DNA from: Microvelia longipes | Taxonomy: Eukaryota > Arthropoda > Insecta > Hemiptera > Veliidae | Assembly: GCA_018340805.1 (NCBI GenBank) | Contig: JACMZG010001913.1 | Span: 30,284,114-30,348,113, forward strand | Direction: 5' to 3' | DNA: 64,000 nucleotides | Shown here: positions 49,960 to 62,325 of the stretch, one piece after another | Layout: every line of letters starts with the position of its first letter | Numbering within the stretch: the first letter of the stretch is position 1 | Translations under genes and position numbers: made by a program | Notes under the pieces: generated by a model | Seen by the model: only the letters and a program-made list of their open reading frames with translations | Databases searched by the model: none | Told to the model about the DNA's origin: nothing

Positions 49960-50769
49960 CAAATATGTAACATATATAACTAAAATTCTATGTCAGCTAT
50001 GTTATTATATTTCATGTTATATTTTGTTATGTAAAATAACATCTTTGTGTCACAAGATATGTTTTGTTGTTGTGTAATGTGTAGTATTATGTATATAATT
50101 TGGTCACGTCAGGTTTAGTTATGTTAATAAAATAATGTAAACAGAAAAAGAAAATAATATAAATAGTTTGTTAGGATGAATAAATTTCAAAAAAGATTAC
50201 TGCGAGTTCAAGGAGATGGTAAGATAAGATGTTTACACGCGGGAGTTGAATCCGGATCCAAGAGCTGAATAAAGTCTCGTGAAGTAAAACCTGAAGGGGC
50301 CGTCATTTCTCCAGGGGACTCTTCTTTTTCCAGAATTATATATTCAAAAACAGGAAAATACTTGGAAGGGCCTCTGGGACTCCGAACTAAAACCATTGTC
50401 TTGTGTTTTCTCGTCTTTTTACTATCTGAGTTTTTATCTAGGAAAAAATAAAGTGGGATAAGAGTAGGTGACTTGATTTTTTTTACAGCCCTGGTTTTTC
50501 ATTGGGTGTCTTGGTCTGGTTTGTAAAAACAGGCACTTCTTTAGTTTAGGTGACCCCTTGGAATTTTTGTTTATCCACCTTTGTAATTTATTTATTAACT
50601 GGGTCACTTATTATGTTAAGATTAAGGAATATTAAGACAAAGGGATAATCCAATCTAAAGAAGTACCAAAAACTTTATTATAAGAGAGAATGTAACTTTT
50701 AATTATATGACTACATATTATGCCCAATGTTTTTTATTTTCATCAGAATGAGGTTCTGGAATTGGCGAG
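49960..50769. other. No feature seen
   Basis: AT-rich. The stretch 50200-50400 is somewhat GC-richer, with no recognisable product. Confidence 0.4.
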
Positions 50770-50960
50770 AGGTCTTTGCCTTGCTTTTCACTTCTTAGCT
50801 TAAGAGCATTTACTGTTCGGGCTGGAGTTCGAACCCTGACAAGGGCGGTATGTGTGTTTCTTGTTAAGGCACAACATTATGTGTATATATTGTTCCGAAC
50901 TCGTTAGGACGTTACTACCGTATGCCCTTAATAAGTGAATAAGTGAGATACCAATTATTA
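50770..50960 (+). repeat. SINE-like sequence
   Basis: TTAGCTTAAGAGC (50794-50806) resembles a Pol III A box and AGTTCGAACCC (50826-50836) a B box. They are 19 bases apart, shorter than in a tRNA, so the anticodon region would be reduced. The body continues GACAAGGGCGGTATGTGTG and ends in AT-rich AATAAGTGAATAAGTGAG. Only one copy is visible in the window. Confidence 0.4.
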
Positions 50961-51239
50961 ACTTAAATTTTTTAAATGATGGTCATGATTAAATGCATTA
51001 AACTAACTTTTAATTATAATTCGTTGAATACGATCTTTGATTCTAGTAACGTACTAGATCTATATGACCGTCTACTGCAAGAGTAATTAGACTAACATAA
51101 TTCGAACTATAGATAACATACTAAATAATATAGAATAATACGATAAAATATAACTGCTTCCGCTGCATTTTGATTGCCGTGCAAGAATGTCGCTTTCCTC
51201 TTTTAAAAATGGTAGATATTTTTATTAAAAGTCATAACG

Positions 51240-51500
51240 TCTTTTTACGTATCTTCATTTATAGCGTATGTATAAAGGAAAAGTATTTTGTTTGCAAAGA
51301 AAAAAATCCAAAACCGGTATGTCACCAGAATTTCCGTTTCAGTTGTTTTAAGTGGTTTTAACAAAGTTTTCTGTCTGTATGTGTGTGTCAGTTATCATCG
51401 AACCTCTAAGTGTACTCAGGGTTCGTTATCTTGATGTACTAAATAAGCATACTAATTTTCGGATAAGTTCCGAGGTACCCCGTACCCGGTTTCTTTATTT
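51240..51500 (-). repeat. Family B repeat, ends without the centre
   Basis: Reversed 3' end (TCATTTATAGCGTATGTATA, GGAAAAGTATTTTGTTTGC, CCGGTATGTCACCAGAATTT, CCGTTTCAG) is followed by CTGTCTGTATGTGTGTGTC. Then comes the reversed head, GAGGTACCCCGTACCCGG. The middle is shortened. Confidence 0.6.
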
Positions 51501-53734
51501 TTAATACAAGTTTCTTACATCAAAGTTTGTATTTATCAGCGATTTTTATGAAAAAAAAAAGTTATAAAACATCTAACTATTTCAAGAAGGTCAAGGGTCA
51601 AGGACGAATGGATTTTTTAAGGCAAATATTACTCATACGAAAAATATATCCCTAAACATACGCAAGTGTAATTTGGCTTTAATCCAAAACGCAAGGAAGG
51701 AGAACACACTCTCTTCTAATATAAAGTAAAAAACACACACTATAACAAAGATGTATAAACATATTCAACAAAATGGGATAAAAATATTTTCTTGAGCAAA
51801 AAATAAATTAGGACTGCAATACTTTTATTTCTAAGTTTGACAAAAGTTTGTCCACACAAGACTTTGGACAAAAGAAATGAGTTTGTAAAAATTGTTTTTC
51901 TTTTGTATTTATTTTTTTCTTCTATTTCGGTTTTTTTGTTACATTGCGGCTATTTGTCTGTAATGCGCAAAGACTTGTTGAATTTTTTTGTTAAGTTATG
52001 CTTTAAAGAAATATATTTTTAATTTAGTAGAATAAATGGAGGAGTGCATATTTCATCATAGTGATGATTTCTATGAATTTTTTTTTAAAATTTCTGCCAT
52101 TTGACTTAAAGGAATAATAGGCCTTTGGCCCCTGCTCAGCGTTCCCTTCGAGCCTCTTCGAGGCTAGATGGACCCATTGTCCCTATATAGATGTAGACAT
52201 ACGTACAAGAAGACATAGTTAGCGTTGAACAATTATCTTAACCCACTGTTTAGTAAAAGTTAAAGTTTAAGTTAAAAGTTAAAGTTAAGTTAAAGTTTAA
52301 GTTTAAGTTAAAAGTTAAAGTTAAGTTAAAGTTTAAGTTTAAAGTTTTTATTTATATTATTATTATATATAAATTTACGAGTCCACATTTTTGGACATTG
52401 CCTGATTTGACTTGTAAATTAAATACCCAGGTGTCTTTCCTGTTATGATACTTGATTAAAAGTATAAAACCACCAAGCCAGCCAGGGGCCTAATATCAAA
52501 CTTGAACAAACTTGTGTTGGCAGATGAGGTTTCGGTTTTGTCGAGCTCAAAACAGTTGTAAGAAGTAAACTATTTTTAAAACCTGTTAACTTTATTATAA
52601 TTGTTATTTTAAGGCGTTCTTAAATATTTCCTGTAAAATTTTACCAGTCATTCAGGGGACTCTATTTTAACTAATGCTTCGTTGTTTCTTTACTGCTTGA
52701 ATAGGTTTAGATTACTAATAAATAGAGAAAGGGTTTCTTACCCTTTAAAGAATATCTGCTTCTTTGTGTACAACTATTTGTTTCTTTAAAAAAAGAAGAA
52801 AAGTTAGAGAAACAAATAGTTATTTTTATAATTATTTGTTACTTTAACTTTTTCTATTTTTTCCTTATTCTTATTGAAAGCAGTATAGCTAAAACACTTT
52901 TAAAGCTTAAATTTATCATGTTATGTATTTTAAAATAAAAAACTGTCAATGTTTATTGACACAATTCAATATTTAAAGTCATCAAGCACAGCTTAAATTA
53001 TATAAAACTAGTCTCTTTCCAAATTTTAACTTTTAGCTTAGTAATCTCACTTAGTCCCATAAACTTCAAAGTTCTTTTTAAAAAAGTTAATAAAGAAAAA
53101 GTTTAGCTAACTAGTCAAGAAAATTCAATTTAGAGAGGGGACGAGGGAGTAAAATTGCAGACCTGCCCCTAATTTTCTTTGCTTTTAAATTCACCTCCTT
53201 CGAAATCCATAATCAAGTTTTTATAAATTAATATGTCAGTTCATAATACTAATTTTTATTGATTTAAATTAATAATTTTCATTCTCATTTACTCTCTTGT
53301 AATTGTAATTTATAAATATGTACAGATTATTATTTTTTGTTTTGAATATATTTTCAATACGTGTAATTTTCTTTATTTCTAAGTTATCAATTTTTATTCT
53401 TGTTTTATTTATGATGTTTGAAGTTTTTTCCTCTTGTTTTTGTTTGTTCGAAGTTTTTTTTTATCAAAGTTTGACGTTAATTGAAATATAAATATTTACT
53501 CGTAAAAAGTATCGCTCATTAATCTTAACCCTCTTTTTTGATAAATTTTAATTAAATGTTTTATATTTATAAGTTTTTTTTTATTTGTTTATTAATTAAT
53601 TTCTTTATAATAACCTTTTCATAATTTAATGAGAAGGTCGTGCTAGGTATTGTAAGAGTGTAAGCTGGCAAGTATTGAACTAAGCTTAGGAGTTTTATTT
53701 CAAAAATCATAAAAAACCGCCAATCGTAGAGAAA
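51501..53734. other. AT-rich; one short tandem block
   Basis: 52255-52345 is an irregular array of AAAGTTAAGTTAAAGTTTAA-type units. The rest shows no coding or element signature; the frame at 51837-52022 is hydrophobic and unassigned. Confidence 0.45.
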
Positions 53735-53815
53735 ACATTAGGCCTCGGCCTCATAGCCGCTTCGCAGCGACGGTACTTAACTCCTTGTAGCCAAATAGTT
53801 GTTGTCTTGTACATT
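53735..53815 (-). repeat. Family C repeat fragment
   Basis: Minus strand gives GACAACAACTATTTGG..GTCGCTGCGAAGCGGC..GAGGCC, the order of ACAACAATCATG, hairpin and GGGGCC in the other copies. Confidence 0.4.
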
Positions 53816-53984
53816 TTGTTGTATTAGTAGTTTTGTAAAAGGCATGCTGCCCCAATATAAGCGAATTTCCAATCGTATTACTAAAAAGTTATTTGTTTAC
53901 ATAAAGTTACATATGACAATTAATGAAACCGGAAATAAAGCTGATAATATAATTTATTTTGCATCTGTTTGTACACATACATAG

Positions 53985-54132
53985 CAGTATATGAATTTGT
54001 ACTTGGTATAGTTTTCAATACTTTTTTATTTTGTTTGCTGAGTCATTGTTGTGAGTTAAGGACGTCATACACATTTGGTTTAGGTTATTAATAAATTCAT
54101 TTAAATAATCGTATCTGAAAGCGTACGAAATA

Positions 54133-54202
<70 letters not shown>

Positions 54203-54205
54203 CCT
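53985..54205 (+). repeat. Family B fragment and (TA)n array
   Basis: GTTTGCTGAGTCATTGTTGT and GAGTTAAGGACGTCATAC keep the AP-1 site but a mutated CRE. A (TA)n array occupies 54133-54200. Confidence 0.55.
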
Positions 54206-55109
54206 TGATAAGTGAGTCCTTTTCTTTTTAAAAATAAGAACCAACTTATGGCCCCAATCTCATTAGGGTGATGCGGCATTTAAGATAATTGGATCTCTTG
54301 TTTCTAAATTCACATTTATGACTTAGTATATTTACGAAGAGAAAAAAAAAATATTTCCCCCTTTATGTTTATCAGCATTAAAAAAATCTGAAAGCACAAT
54401 ACAAGTTATTGTGCTTATACAAACTTATTATGTTTCTTTTATTTACCACTTAAACTTTGCACTTTTTTAAGAGTGCAAAAAAGTATAGTGAAGTCAAAGG
54501 TGGAAAAATTACATTTTCTATTATTTATACTTTAAAAATGATAAATAAGTTATTTTCTATAACTTTTTTTCTTTTATTCAACTTGTGAAGAAAAATAGTA
54601 ATAAAATGTGATTCATAGTAATACTTTTATAAAGAAAGGAGGGAATGTTTTTTAATTTCTCTTGTAGAAAGGAAATGCTTGGAAAAGTTAAAGTAAGAAC
54701 TAGATCCCTTTAAAAATTTAGTTTAAAATAAAAAAAAAACGGGTCACTGTGCTCTTTGTTATAACCTCTATGTACTCTACTTTTTTGCTCCTTGTTGAAG
54801 CAGTGGGAAATTAATGATAGCTCAGTAAATGTGGAGGGGCGGTCTGGTTAAAACCGGCCATTTATAATCCAGTGAAATTCGCCCTTTCTCTTGCCCTTTT
54901 TTCCGGAGGTAGACTGAAGGGTCCGGGGGTAAAAATACTCCTTTAGAAGTAGTGAAACGCTCTTAGGCAGAAATTTTTTCAACCAGAAAAACCTCACTGA
55001 AGCTATTTCTCATTTTTCCAAAAAAAGATTTTAACAACTTTATATATATATATTTCTATCCTTTTTTCTTGCTAAGTCTTAGTTTTCATGACATTTGTAA
55101 GGCAAAATA

Positions 55110-55148
<39 letters not shown>

Positions 55149-55839
55149 AAAAATCTTTTACCAAAGACAATGCTATGTGTTATCTTTATGCTTTTCATCG
55201 AGAAACAGAAAAGTAAAAAAAAATACTGAATACTAAAAGATTAGAGAAACAAAAAAAATGGTCTCGAAAATGAAACTTTATCACTTTTTTTGTTGCTGCT
55301 GTAGTTTGTTTTCTTTATTTTTTTAAATATATGAAAAATAAGATATTATAGCGAGCTTATTAATGCAGCACTTTCTAAAACCAACTTTCCTTACCAAATG
55401 CATAAAATGCATTTGATAAGGATGATGATAATAAGGCTTTTTGCACTTGAGGAATGTTTTCAGCAATATCTATCGTAGGATTGATAAAACTGATATATTC
55501 TGCTTTCACAGAAATTTAAAGTTTACAATCAATTATTTGTGTCGATATTTAATCATAATAATAAAGCTTATTTATTATTGAAAAAGTCCTTGTTTATAAA
55601 TTGTTCTTTGAACTTTATAGTTTAGGTTTGCATCTCAGGTTAAGCTCTTGGTTTCATTTAAGTTAATTTAAAAATAAATTAGTATCTAGGTTAATTATTA
55701 CTTAGCGGGTAACGGTTCCCTATTACTTAGGTGTTTCTCGCATCTCTGATAAGTGTTTTCTATATTATTTGATGTTAAAAAAAAAATGCTTAGTGTTTTC
55801 TGGTTAAAAAAATAATCGGTAAAATAAAGATAAAAAATA
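54206..55839. other. No gene seen; (TC)n tract
   Basis: A (TC)n microsatellite lies at 55109-55139. Otherwise AT-rich with no supported feature. Confidence 0.45.
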
Positions 55840-56686
55840 AGTTATTTTTTAGAGGGCATAGGATTATATAAAGGGGTAAACAAGTTATTTTTTGGGGCAT
55901 AGGGTTAGGAAAAAAGTGGGGAAAAACAACTTCTTTATGAGGCATTGGGAAGGAATACTGGGGAAGGGCTAAGAAACTTTATGTTTACTTTAACGACCCG
56001 GCTGAGAGTAATAACATTCTGCTTCAGAGATAAATCGGTTTTCAGGGGTTTTCGAAAAGAAATAAAAGCCACGGGGGGCGGCGAGATAAGGATCTGGCAA
56101 GATTCAGGATGTCTCCGAGTTCTCATAACTTGTTCCAAAACTGCTTCTTTGAGAAACTTTTAAGGAAATTGAATATAAAGTTTATTTTATATAACAACTT
56201 AAAGACGGGTTTTTAATTATTGATTCCCAACGAAATGAATATTAGTTTCTTTGTAAGTTTTTAACGAGATATTTTTATCAAAGTTCGGTGTATATTTTAT
56301 TTAAGGTTTGAAATTTATGTGGTCTTTTTCCTAGAACCTTTGAAAGAAATGTGCTAGGTAGCGTAAACAATACTAAATGGAAAATGTCAGAGGCTGAAAT
56401 TGATATAATCTTATCCACTTTGGATAAAGTTTGCTTAACTAAACTTATAAAATTTGGTTAAAGTACTGTTCTAGAATTCAGTGATTGTTTCTACTTGTGT
56501 GAAGTTTACTCTTCTTCTTCATATTTAATTTAAAATAAATTGTTTTTCATTTCATTTTCACTTATAATTGTAACTTATTTTTAGTATGTTTGTACATTTG
56601 TTTATGAATGGAAACAGGGTTCATGAAAATTAACATTATATGAATATGTTAATTTTCATAATATCATCATATGAAGGAAAAAATAG
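55840..56686. other. Short degenerate tandem block; no secure gene
   Basis: 55843-55965 contains repeated GTTATTTTTTnGnGGCATAG-type units. 55935-56163 is open on both strands. Neither protein shows a recognisable domain, so I do not call a gene. Confidence 0.35.
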
Positions 56687-57181
56687 TCTACCTATCCTGA
56701 GTAGAGGGTTTCATATGATTGCGCACGCTCACAATTGTATACAATTTTAAGATTCTTGAAATAAGTAGTTCTCTATAAATTGTCTGGAAGACAAAAATAT
56801 ATCAGTTTTAAAACGTACAATTTTTTTAAATATACTGAGCTTCATAAAACGGATTACTGCGACCAAAGTTATAGCATTTGCAAAATGTCTTAAAATTGCA
56901 TGAAATTTAGACATCTTTTTTTAAAGAAAATTGCCAAAATTATATTTTTTAGTGGTTTTTGCCAATAACATAACGTTAGTTGTGGTCATCCAAATTTAAT
57001 AAATTAAAGCTTAATTTATTGGCGATTTTAGGCATGAGCTTTAAAAATTATCTGTTTGAGGTTTACACCACTAAAAGAGAACCATTTATTTCAAAAAACT
57101 TAAACTTTGGACGATTATCTAAAATCTTGAGCGTGCACTAATATATGAAGACTTCCTGTCAAGATAGGTAGACAATGTTTT
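56687..57181. mobile_element. TIR element of ~495 bases (MITE-like)
   Basis: The ends are inverted repeats: GTCTACCTATCCTGAG on the left and, reversed, GTCTACCTATCTTGACAGG on the right. Each is followed by CATAT and GCnCACGCTCA about 25 bases in. AT-rich interior without coding capacity. No clear target duplication. Confidence 0.55.
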
Positions 57182-57889
57182 TTCTTTATCAAATATTTCC
57201 ACAATTTTTTTGTAAATAAGAGTTCAAAAAAGTCACATTTTTAGGTCAGGCTCTTGGACTGTAGGGAACAAGTTTTATATGACATGGAATTATCACGTGT
57301 AGGAACAAAAGTGATCAAACCATTTATTGGTTGTCGCGTGATTTGTGGTTGATCATCAAATGATTATTTAATATATGATCACTTGATGAAAAATATGCCT
57401 CTTAAAATAAATGACCCTTTCAACCGAACATTTGTTTACTCTTTATAAAAACTAGGCCAGTCTCTTTTTTCTGTTTACAATGCTATTTTTATATGACAAC
57501 ATTTTTCATCCTTCCGTTGACTTGTCAATACAATGTGTGTCCCTTTTCTCCCTGATGGTTCTACAATCTATTAAACCTCCGTCGGTATATAGAGAATGTT
57601 TTCTCAAGAAAGAGCGTTTCAGATTTCAAAGAAATCCCACTGAAAAGAAAACACATTGGAACGCCAAGACATGTGAACGGCCAGGAAAAAAAAACAGAGA
57701 CGACAAAAAGTATCGATTTTTTTACTGTCCGAAATAAAAGTAAAAAAAATATTTAAAGTAAAATGTATTATTTATTTATTGTAATGATTTATATATTTGT
57801 ATTGAATTTATTGTAAGGCTATTGAGAATGAAAAATTTCTTTGTATACCTTGTGGTGCTGGAAACTATAAACTACTGTAAAGCTTTTTT
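57182..57889. other. No secure gene
   Basis: The 85-codon frame at 57480-57737 has a basic C-terminus but no recognisable domain. Remaining sequence is AT-rich. Confidence 0.35.
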
Positions 57890-58125
57890 ATTCTTTATCC
57901 CTATACTAGAAGGGTTTTTGCTTCTCTGGAAGAGAAACGTTTTGCTTTCCATTCTCTATAGAAGAGAACATGCTTGCTTCCCCTTATCTCTATAAAAAAG
58001 GTTATTTCCTTCTCTATCTCAATAGATGAGTAACTTTTGCTTCCTCGCATTCATAGAAGAAAATGTTTTGCTTCGTCGTCTTTGAAGTATAGTTTTTTTG
58101 CTCTATGAAAAATAGATGTTCGATT
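57890..58125. repeat. Degenerate ~50-bp tandem repeat
   Basis: Four or five rough units contain TTTTGCTTC, TCTCTA and AGAAGA words, for example TTCTCTATAGAAGAGAA, which is itself palindromic. Confidence 0.5.
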
Positions 58126-58261
58126 CATTATGTTACTTGCTTTCTTAGATGATGGAAGGGATAATTTATTGCATCCCTCACTGCGTTGTATGCAGGTTTT
58201 TTACTTCTCACTCTCATTACTTACTGCACAGGCAACGCTCTATTATTATTTATCAGTACTA

Positions 58262-59008
58262 GCTTTAACACGTGGACATAGTCGTTAATAAATATAACTG
58301 CACGTACCACTTACTACGTAAGCTTAATAATTTTAATACAGTAGAAGTTTTACTTATGATTTATTACGGCTGGGCTTACCCTTATATGGCTCATCATGTA
58401 ATGGCATGGAGCACATCTAGTGAAGCTCAAAGGGTTCTCATATTACAAAAAAGGTTAATTCGTCTGATATATAGCGTTGGCCCGCGAGAAACAGCTGGAA
58501 CTAGTTTTTATAAAGCAAAAACTGTTACCTTACCTTCTGTCCTTATCGCTAAATCCTGTAAATCTATCCGACAGTTCCCTGACGGATTTCTATCTCACTC
58601 TGACATCCATAGAATTAATACCAGAAACAAATATAACCTATATCCTCCTTACTGCCGTACAGATCACTTTCAACAGGCTCCTTATAATCTTAATAACCTG
58701 ACCTTATAACCCTTACAATCACTTGCCCCCCCCCCCAAAATCAAATCTATCGAATCCTACAAATGTTTCTCTTCCCACTTAAAGTTGTTCCTAGCTTCCT
58801 TAGCTCCTTACACCCTACAAGACTACCTTTCCCGTCCTCACTCATATAACTTCTTTTTAAAAAAATTAAAATAATGTATGTCTAGTTGTTAAGTTTATTA
58901 TTGTGTATTTAATAATTTTTTAAATTTCTTATATTTGTATATGTATATTACGACGTGTTACATCCACATAAGTGGCTTTTGTAATAAATAAAAAAATAAA
59001 TAAATAAA
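58262..59008 (+). pseudogene. 5'-truncated non-LTR retrotransposon (RT C-terminus and 3' end)
   Basis: The frame from 58272 encodes HLLRKLNNF, then VLLMIYYGWAYPYMAHHVMA and WSTSSEAQRVLILQKRLIRL, then TVTLPSVLI. These are the LINE blocks after the catalytic palm: YYxxxxxxxxxxxxxWG-like, LQKRxIRxI, and LTLPSxYI. After a poly-C tract (58725-58736) a second frame continues IKSIESYKCFSSHLKLFLAS, the usual last segment, so the break is a homopolymer frameshift. The element ends with a 3' UTR and AATAAATAAAAAAATAAATA-type tail at about 58982-59008. The clade is CR1/Jockey-like; I cannot fix it further. Confidence 0.75.
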
Positions 59009-61589
59009 ATTATGAGTTAGTGTTCAGATGAAATGAAGACAAAAATTTGAGCTTTCAGCCGTAAATTAAGCCTTCTTCATAAATAGTTCTATTTCGAACT
59101 GAACAAAATGTTTTCGACTATCTTAAGAATAGTAAATATAGTATTCGTTTCTTGAATGATGTGATGCTAGCCCCGTTTTCCATGCTGATCTTTATTTAGA
59201 AGTAAGTGTTTATTTACCAATGGTACACACAGTTAGCTATTGTTAAATAATTATAACCAATCTTTTAAATGTTCATGTTATCTGATGCAGTTTGTAATAA
59301 AACTACTTTTGAAAAAGGTCTTATTTACCAGCCACCACATTATAACTTCAAATATCATATCATTACTTCAATCTTATTTGAATAGTTTAGTCAATAATCA
59401 TATATTCGTTTTGTAATCTTGTAAAATGTAATCATTTGTTCAAAATAATAAAGTCTTTATTTATTTATTTATTTTATTTAATTTTGCATAGCTTAATTAA
59501 ACATCATAAACATGATAAAAGACATTAAGTTAAAAGTATTTAATCTGGATAGAGAATGAAAAAAGAAACGCAATACGTTTAAAAAAATACGTTTATATTA
59601 TATTGATAATATTATAATTATGAAATAATTTAATTGGTTTACTTTATGCAAATGTTTATACTTCTATTTGAATCCAAATTATATCTGGAGCCTACATTAA
59701 AAGATAGTTAATAGATGGTCCTTTCTTTTTTATAGTTCTTTCTGGGCTGGTCTTGGAGTTTTTTATGTTAACCCTTCAATAATAATTATCTGTTTATTGT
59801 TAATTACTGCAAAATTGCCCTTGACTCTAGCAGCGATAATTTGAGGTCTGAAAATGTTTCTCTTATCCCGCACATGTTTCCCGCAAAATATTCTCCAAAA
59901 CTGATATTCTCTTTAACTTGATCTAATTTATCCGTATTTTTTATTACCAGCACTTTCAACGATGAATATACTGTTTTTATATCGGCCTACTCTGCGAATA
60001 TAACCGATACCAGTTTCTTTAATATATATTTTCATAACGTAGCTAAAAAGTTTCTTTATGTGGACGTATAAGAAAAAGACTTATAAAAATCTGTTTTTTT
60101 TATATAACATAGCTAAATACTTTCAAAATAGTTTTTCCAAAATTTTCATTTTCTATGTAGTCAAGAACATTATCATATTTTCCTCTTAATAATCTATTTC
60201 ATGTAACTTATTCTATCTTTTTTTTTAATCTGATATTTAATTTCTTACTTCTATGGTATCTTCTTTTATAAGATTTCATTGTTTTATGAGTAATTCTTGA
60301 ATTTTATTTTTAAACGATTCTATAAAGTTTTTTATCAATTTCTTTGTAAGTTTATCACCCATTTCTTTATTGTACTTCACACTTTTAAAATATTGTATAT
60401 ATAATTATGCATGTGTGATACATTTGATTTGTTGTTAAAACGTATATTGATTGCGATAATTTTTCGATTTATTATCCGATTTATATTTCGATTTATATTT
60501 ATCAATAAAAAATATTTTACTTGGTTTCCACTACACCACGAGGGAAGGGAATTATTATATTTCTTTAATTGTTTCTCATATTAACTATATTAATAGTAAG
60601 GTTGGGCAGTTAGAGGAATAAAAACTACTACTATCTACTGATTACTATATTACGCTCTCTACCTCATTAATTACTCAGTAGTAATACTCACCTGTTCATG
60701 TTTTTTACAGTTCTTGATTTTCAATCTGTTTATATTAAAATTATGAATTTATATCTAAATTAATTAGCATTAAAATGCAATAATTTAAATTATTACCCGA
60801 ATAAGCCCTGAGGTAGAGGGGTTAATATAGTAATTATTAGATAGTAGTAGTTATTATTCCTCTTATTGCCTAACCTTATTAATAATAGAGGGAAGGGAAT
60901 TCCCCTATAATGCTTATTTTATCCCTCTCAAGAATTAAATTAATTTAAAGCTATAACTTTTTAAATCAAATGTTAAAACTGAATATAAAAAAAATAATAA
61001 ATAATTTAAAATGAAAATAGCATTTCAATATATAAGATAAATTTTAGTTTTGTATAATTTATTTTATTGCAACACGAATTGTTATAGTTATAAGTTATAA
61101 AGTTTTATTGTCTTAGTGTGACTTGAACAAAGAGACAGCTTAGTAAAAGAGAAACAATCTGTGATTGTACGCAGGATAATGTGTAAGTTGTATGAGGAGG
61201 AATAATTGTCAAACTTTCTATACAGAATGTACGTAAGGTATTATCTGATAAACGCTAACATAAATCGATTCAAGAGATCATAAGTGTCTCTTGATAGCCT
61301 CTTGAAGAGTCACTTGTTCCTTGACGACTTTAACTTACTCGGGGGGACACATTGTTTCCTTTAGTCCTTTTAGATAATCTTATCAACGTTTTATGACAAC
61401 GTTAGGTAGATAGTTAATAATATTTTTGCAATATTATGTTGAATTAGTCTCAAGGAGGGTTAGGCTTGTTTAGGGAGAAATCAAGTAGGTAGTTTAGTGT
61501 GTAAAACAATTTAGTAGTAGAAATATAGGAGCGTTTGAAAATATTTACCCGTTACCATTGGTCGTGTCTTTTCTATTATTTTATGTAAT
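59009..61589. other. AT-rich DNA; weak hammerhead-like relic
   Basis: 59030-59080 on the minus strand reads TATGAAGAAGGCTTAATTTA, CGGCTGAAAGCTC, possibly an eroded Penelope terminal ribozyme. TTTATTTATTTATTTATTTT at 59456-59475 follows AATAAAG and may be a retroposon tail. The rest has no supported feature. Confidence 0.35.
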
Positions 61590-61942
61590 TGAAGACACAC
61601 AGGACTGATGTAGAAATAGCGATCCAGTAAGGATGTAATGCACTTGTATGATTCTCAATAAGAGTAAGTCAGTGAGGACATATTGAACTAGCGAAAACAT
61701 GATGCATCATTGTAAAATAAAAAACCATCAGAGGGCCCGTTTCACAAAAGTACAAGTCTTGTAGTTACAAAAATTGTAAAAAACAACTTATAATAATAAT
61801 AATGCCCGTTTTAGGGCCGTTCGGCCCTTCAGGGTATTTGCCCTTCGGTAGATGTGACCCACCTCGGGTGGGTCAAATCTACTATGATCAAAGTAAAGCT
61901 AAAGTTGGCGAAACATGTTTACAACAAATTCTATTCGTAAAA

Positions 61943-62020
61943 ACTCAGAGCCTTGCCCGGGCTGTGAACCCCGGACTTCCGGTTCCGAAGTCCAGTACTA
62001 TACGACCGCGGCTACGGAAG
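61943..62020 (-). other. tRNA-like sequence inside the TIR element
   Basis: Minus strand: TCGTATAGTACTGG, then ACTTCGGAACCGGAAGT (an anticodon-arm-like hairpin with a 7-base loop), then CCGGGGTTCACAGCCCGG (T-arm-like with GGTTCACAGCC). Position 33 is G, not T, and an acceptor stem is not convincing, so this is a relic at best. Confidence 0.4.
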
Positions 62021-62287
62021 CAGATTAACCAACTTGTAATGACAAATTTACATGTGTTACGAGAATACACTTGTAGATTTTTAGTATTTGTCTATTTAAT
62101 AAGCAACATTTCCTTGTCTACTTCTATTACTTGTAACTCTCACTTGTAAATGAAGTGAATTCACTTCTACCAAAGTCTGAACCTAGGTAGACTCAGTTAC
62201 AAGTTTATTGTATTAATATAAAACTTAATTTTTATCACAAACTTTTAGTTTACTAGTAATCTAGCGCTCAATATGAGTTTTTAAAAC

Positions 62288-62325
62288 GTTTTAGCGAATT
62301 TCCTTTGAAAATTCGCCTAATGGGA
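62288..62325 (-). repeat. Family A terminal scrap
   Basis: TTTTAGCGAATTTCCTTTGA then AAATTCGCCTAATGGGATA is the reverse complement of the last ~35 bases of family A. It lies inside the TIR element. Confidence 0.55.

Noticed and set aside
55935..56163. Facing frames in a GC-richer patch
   Set aside because: Open on both strands, with no domain or neighbour support.
57480..57737. 85-codon frame with a basic C-terminus
   Set aside because: No recognised domain, and the surrounding sequence is non-coding.
61943..62020. Functional tRNA gene on the minus strand
   Set aside because: The anticodon loop lacks T33, and the acceptor stem and a clean B box are missing. Kept only as a tRNA-like relic.
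61802..62149. 115-codon frame
   Set aside because: It spans hairpins and a tRNA-like piece inside a TIR element, so it is incidental.
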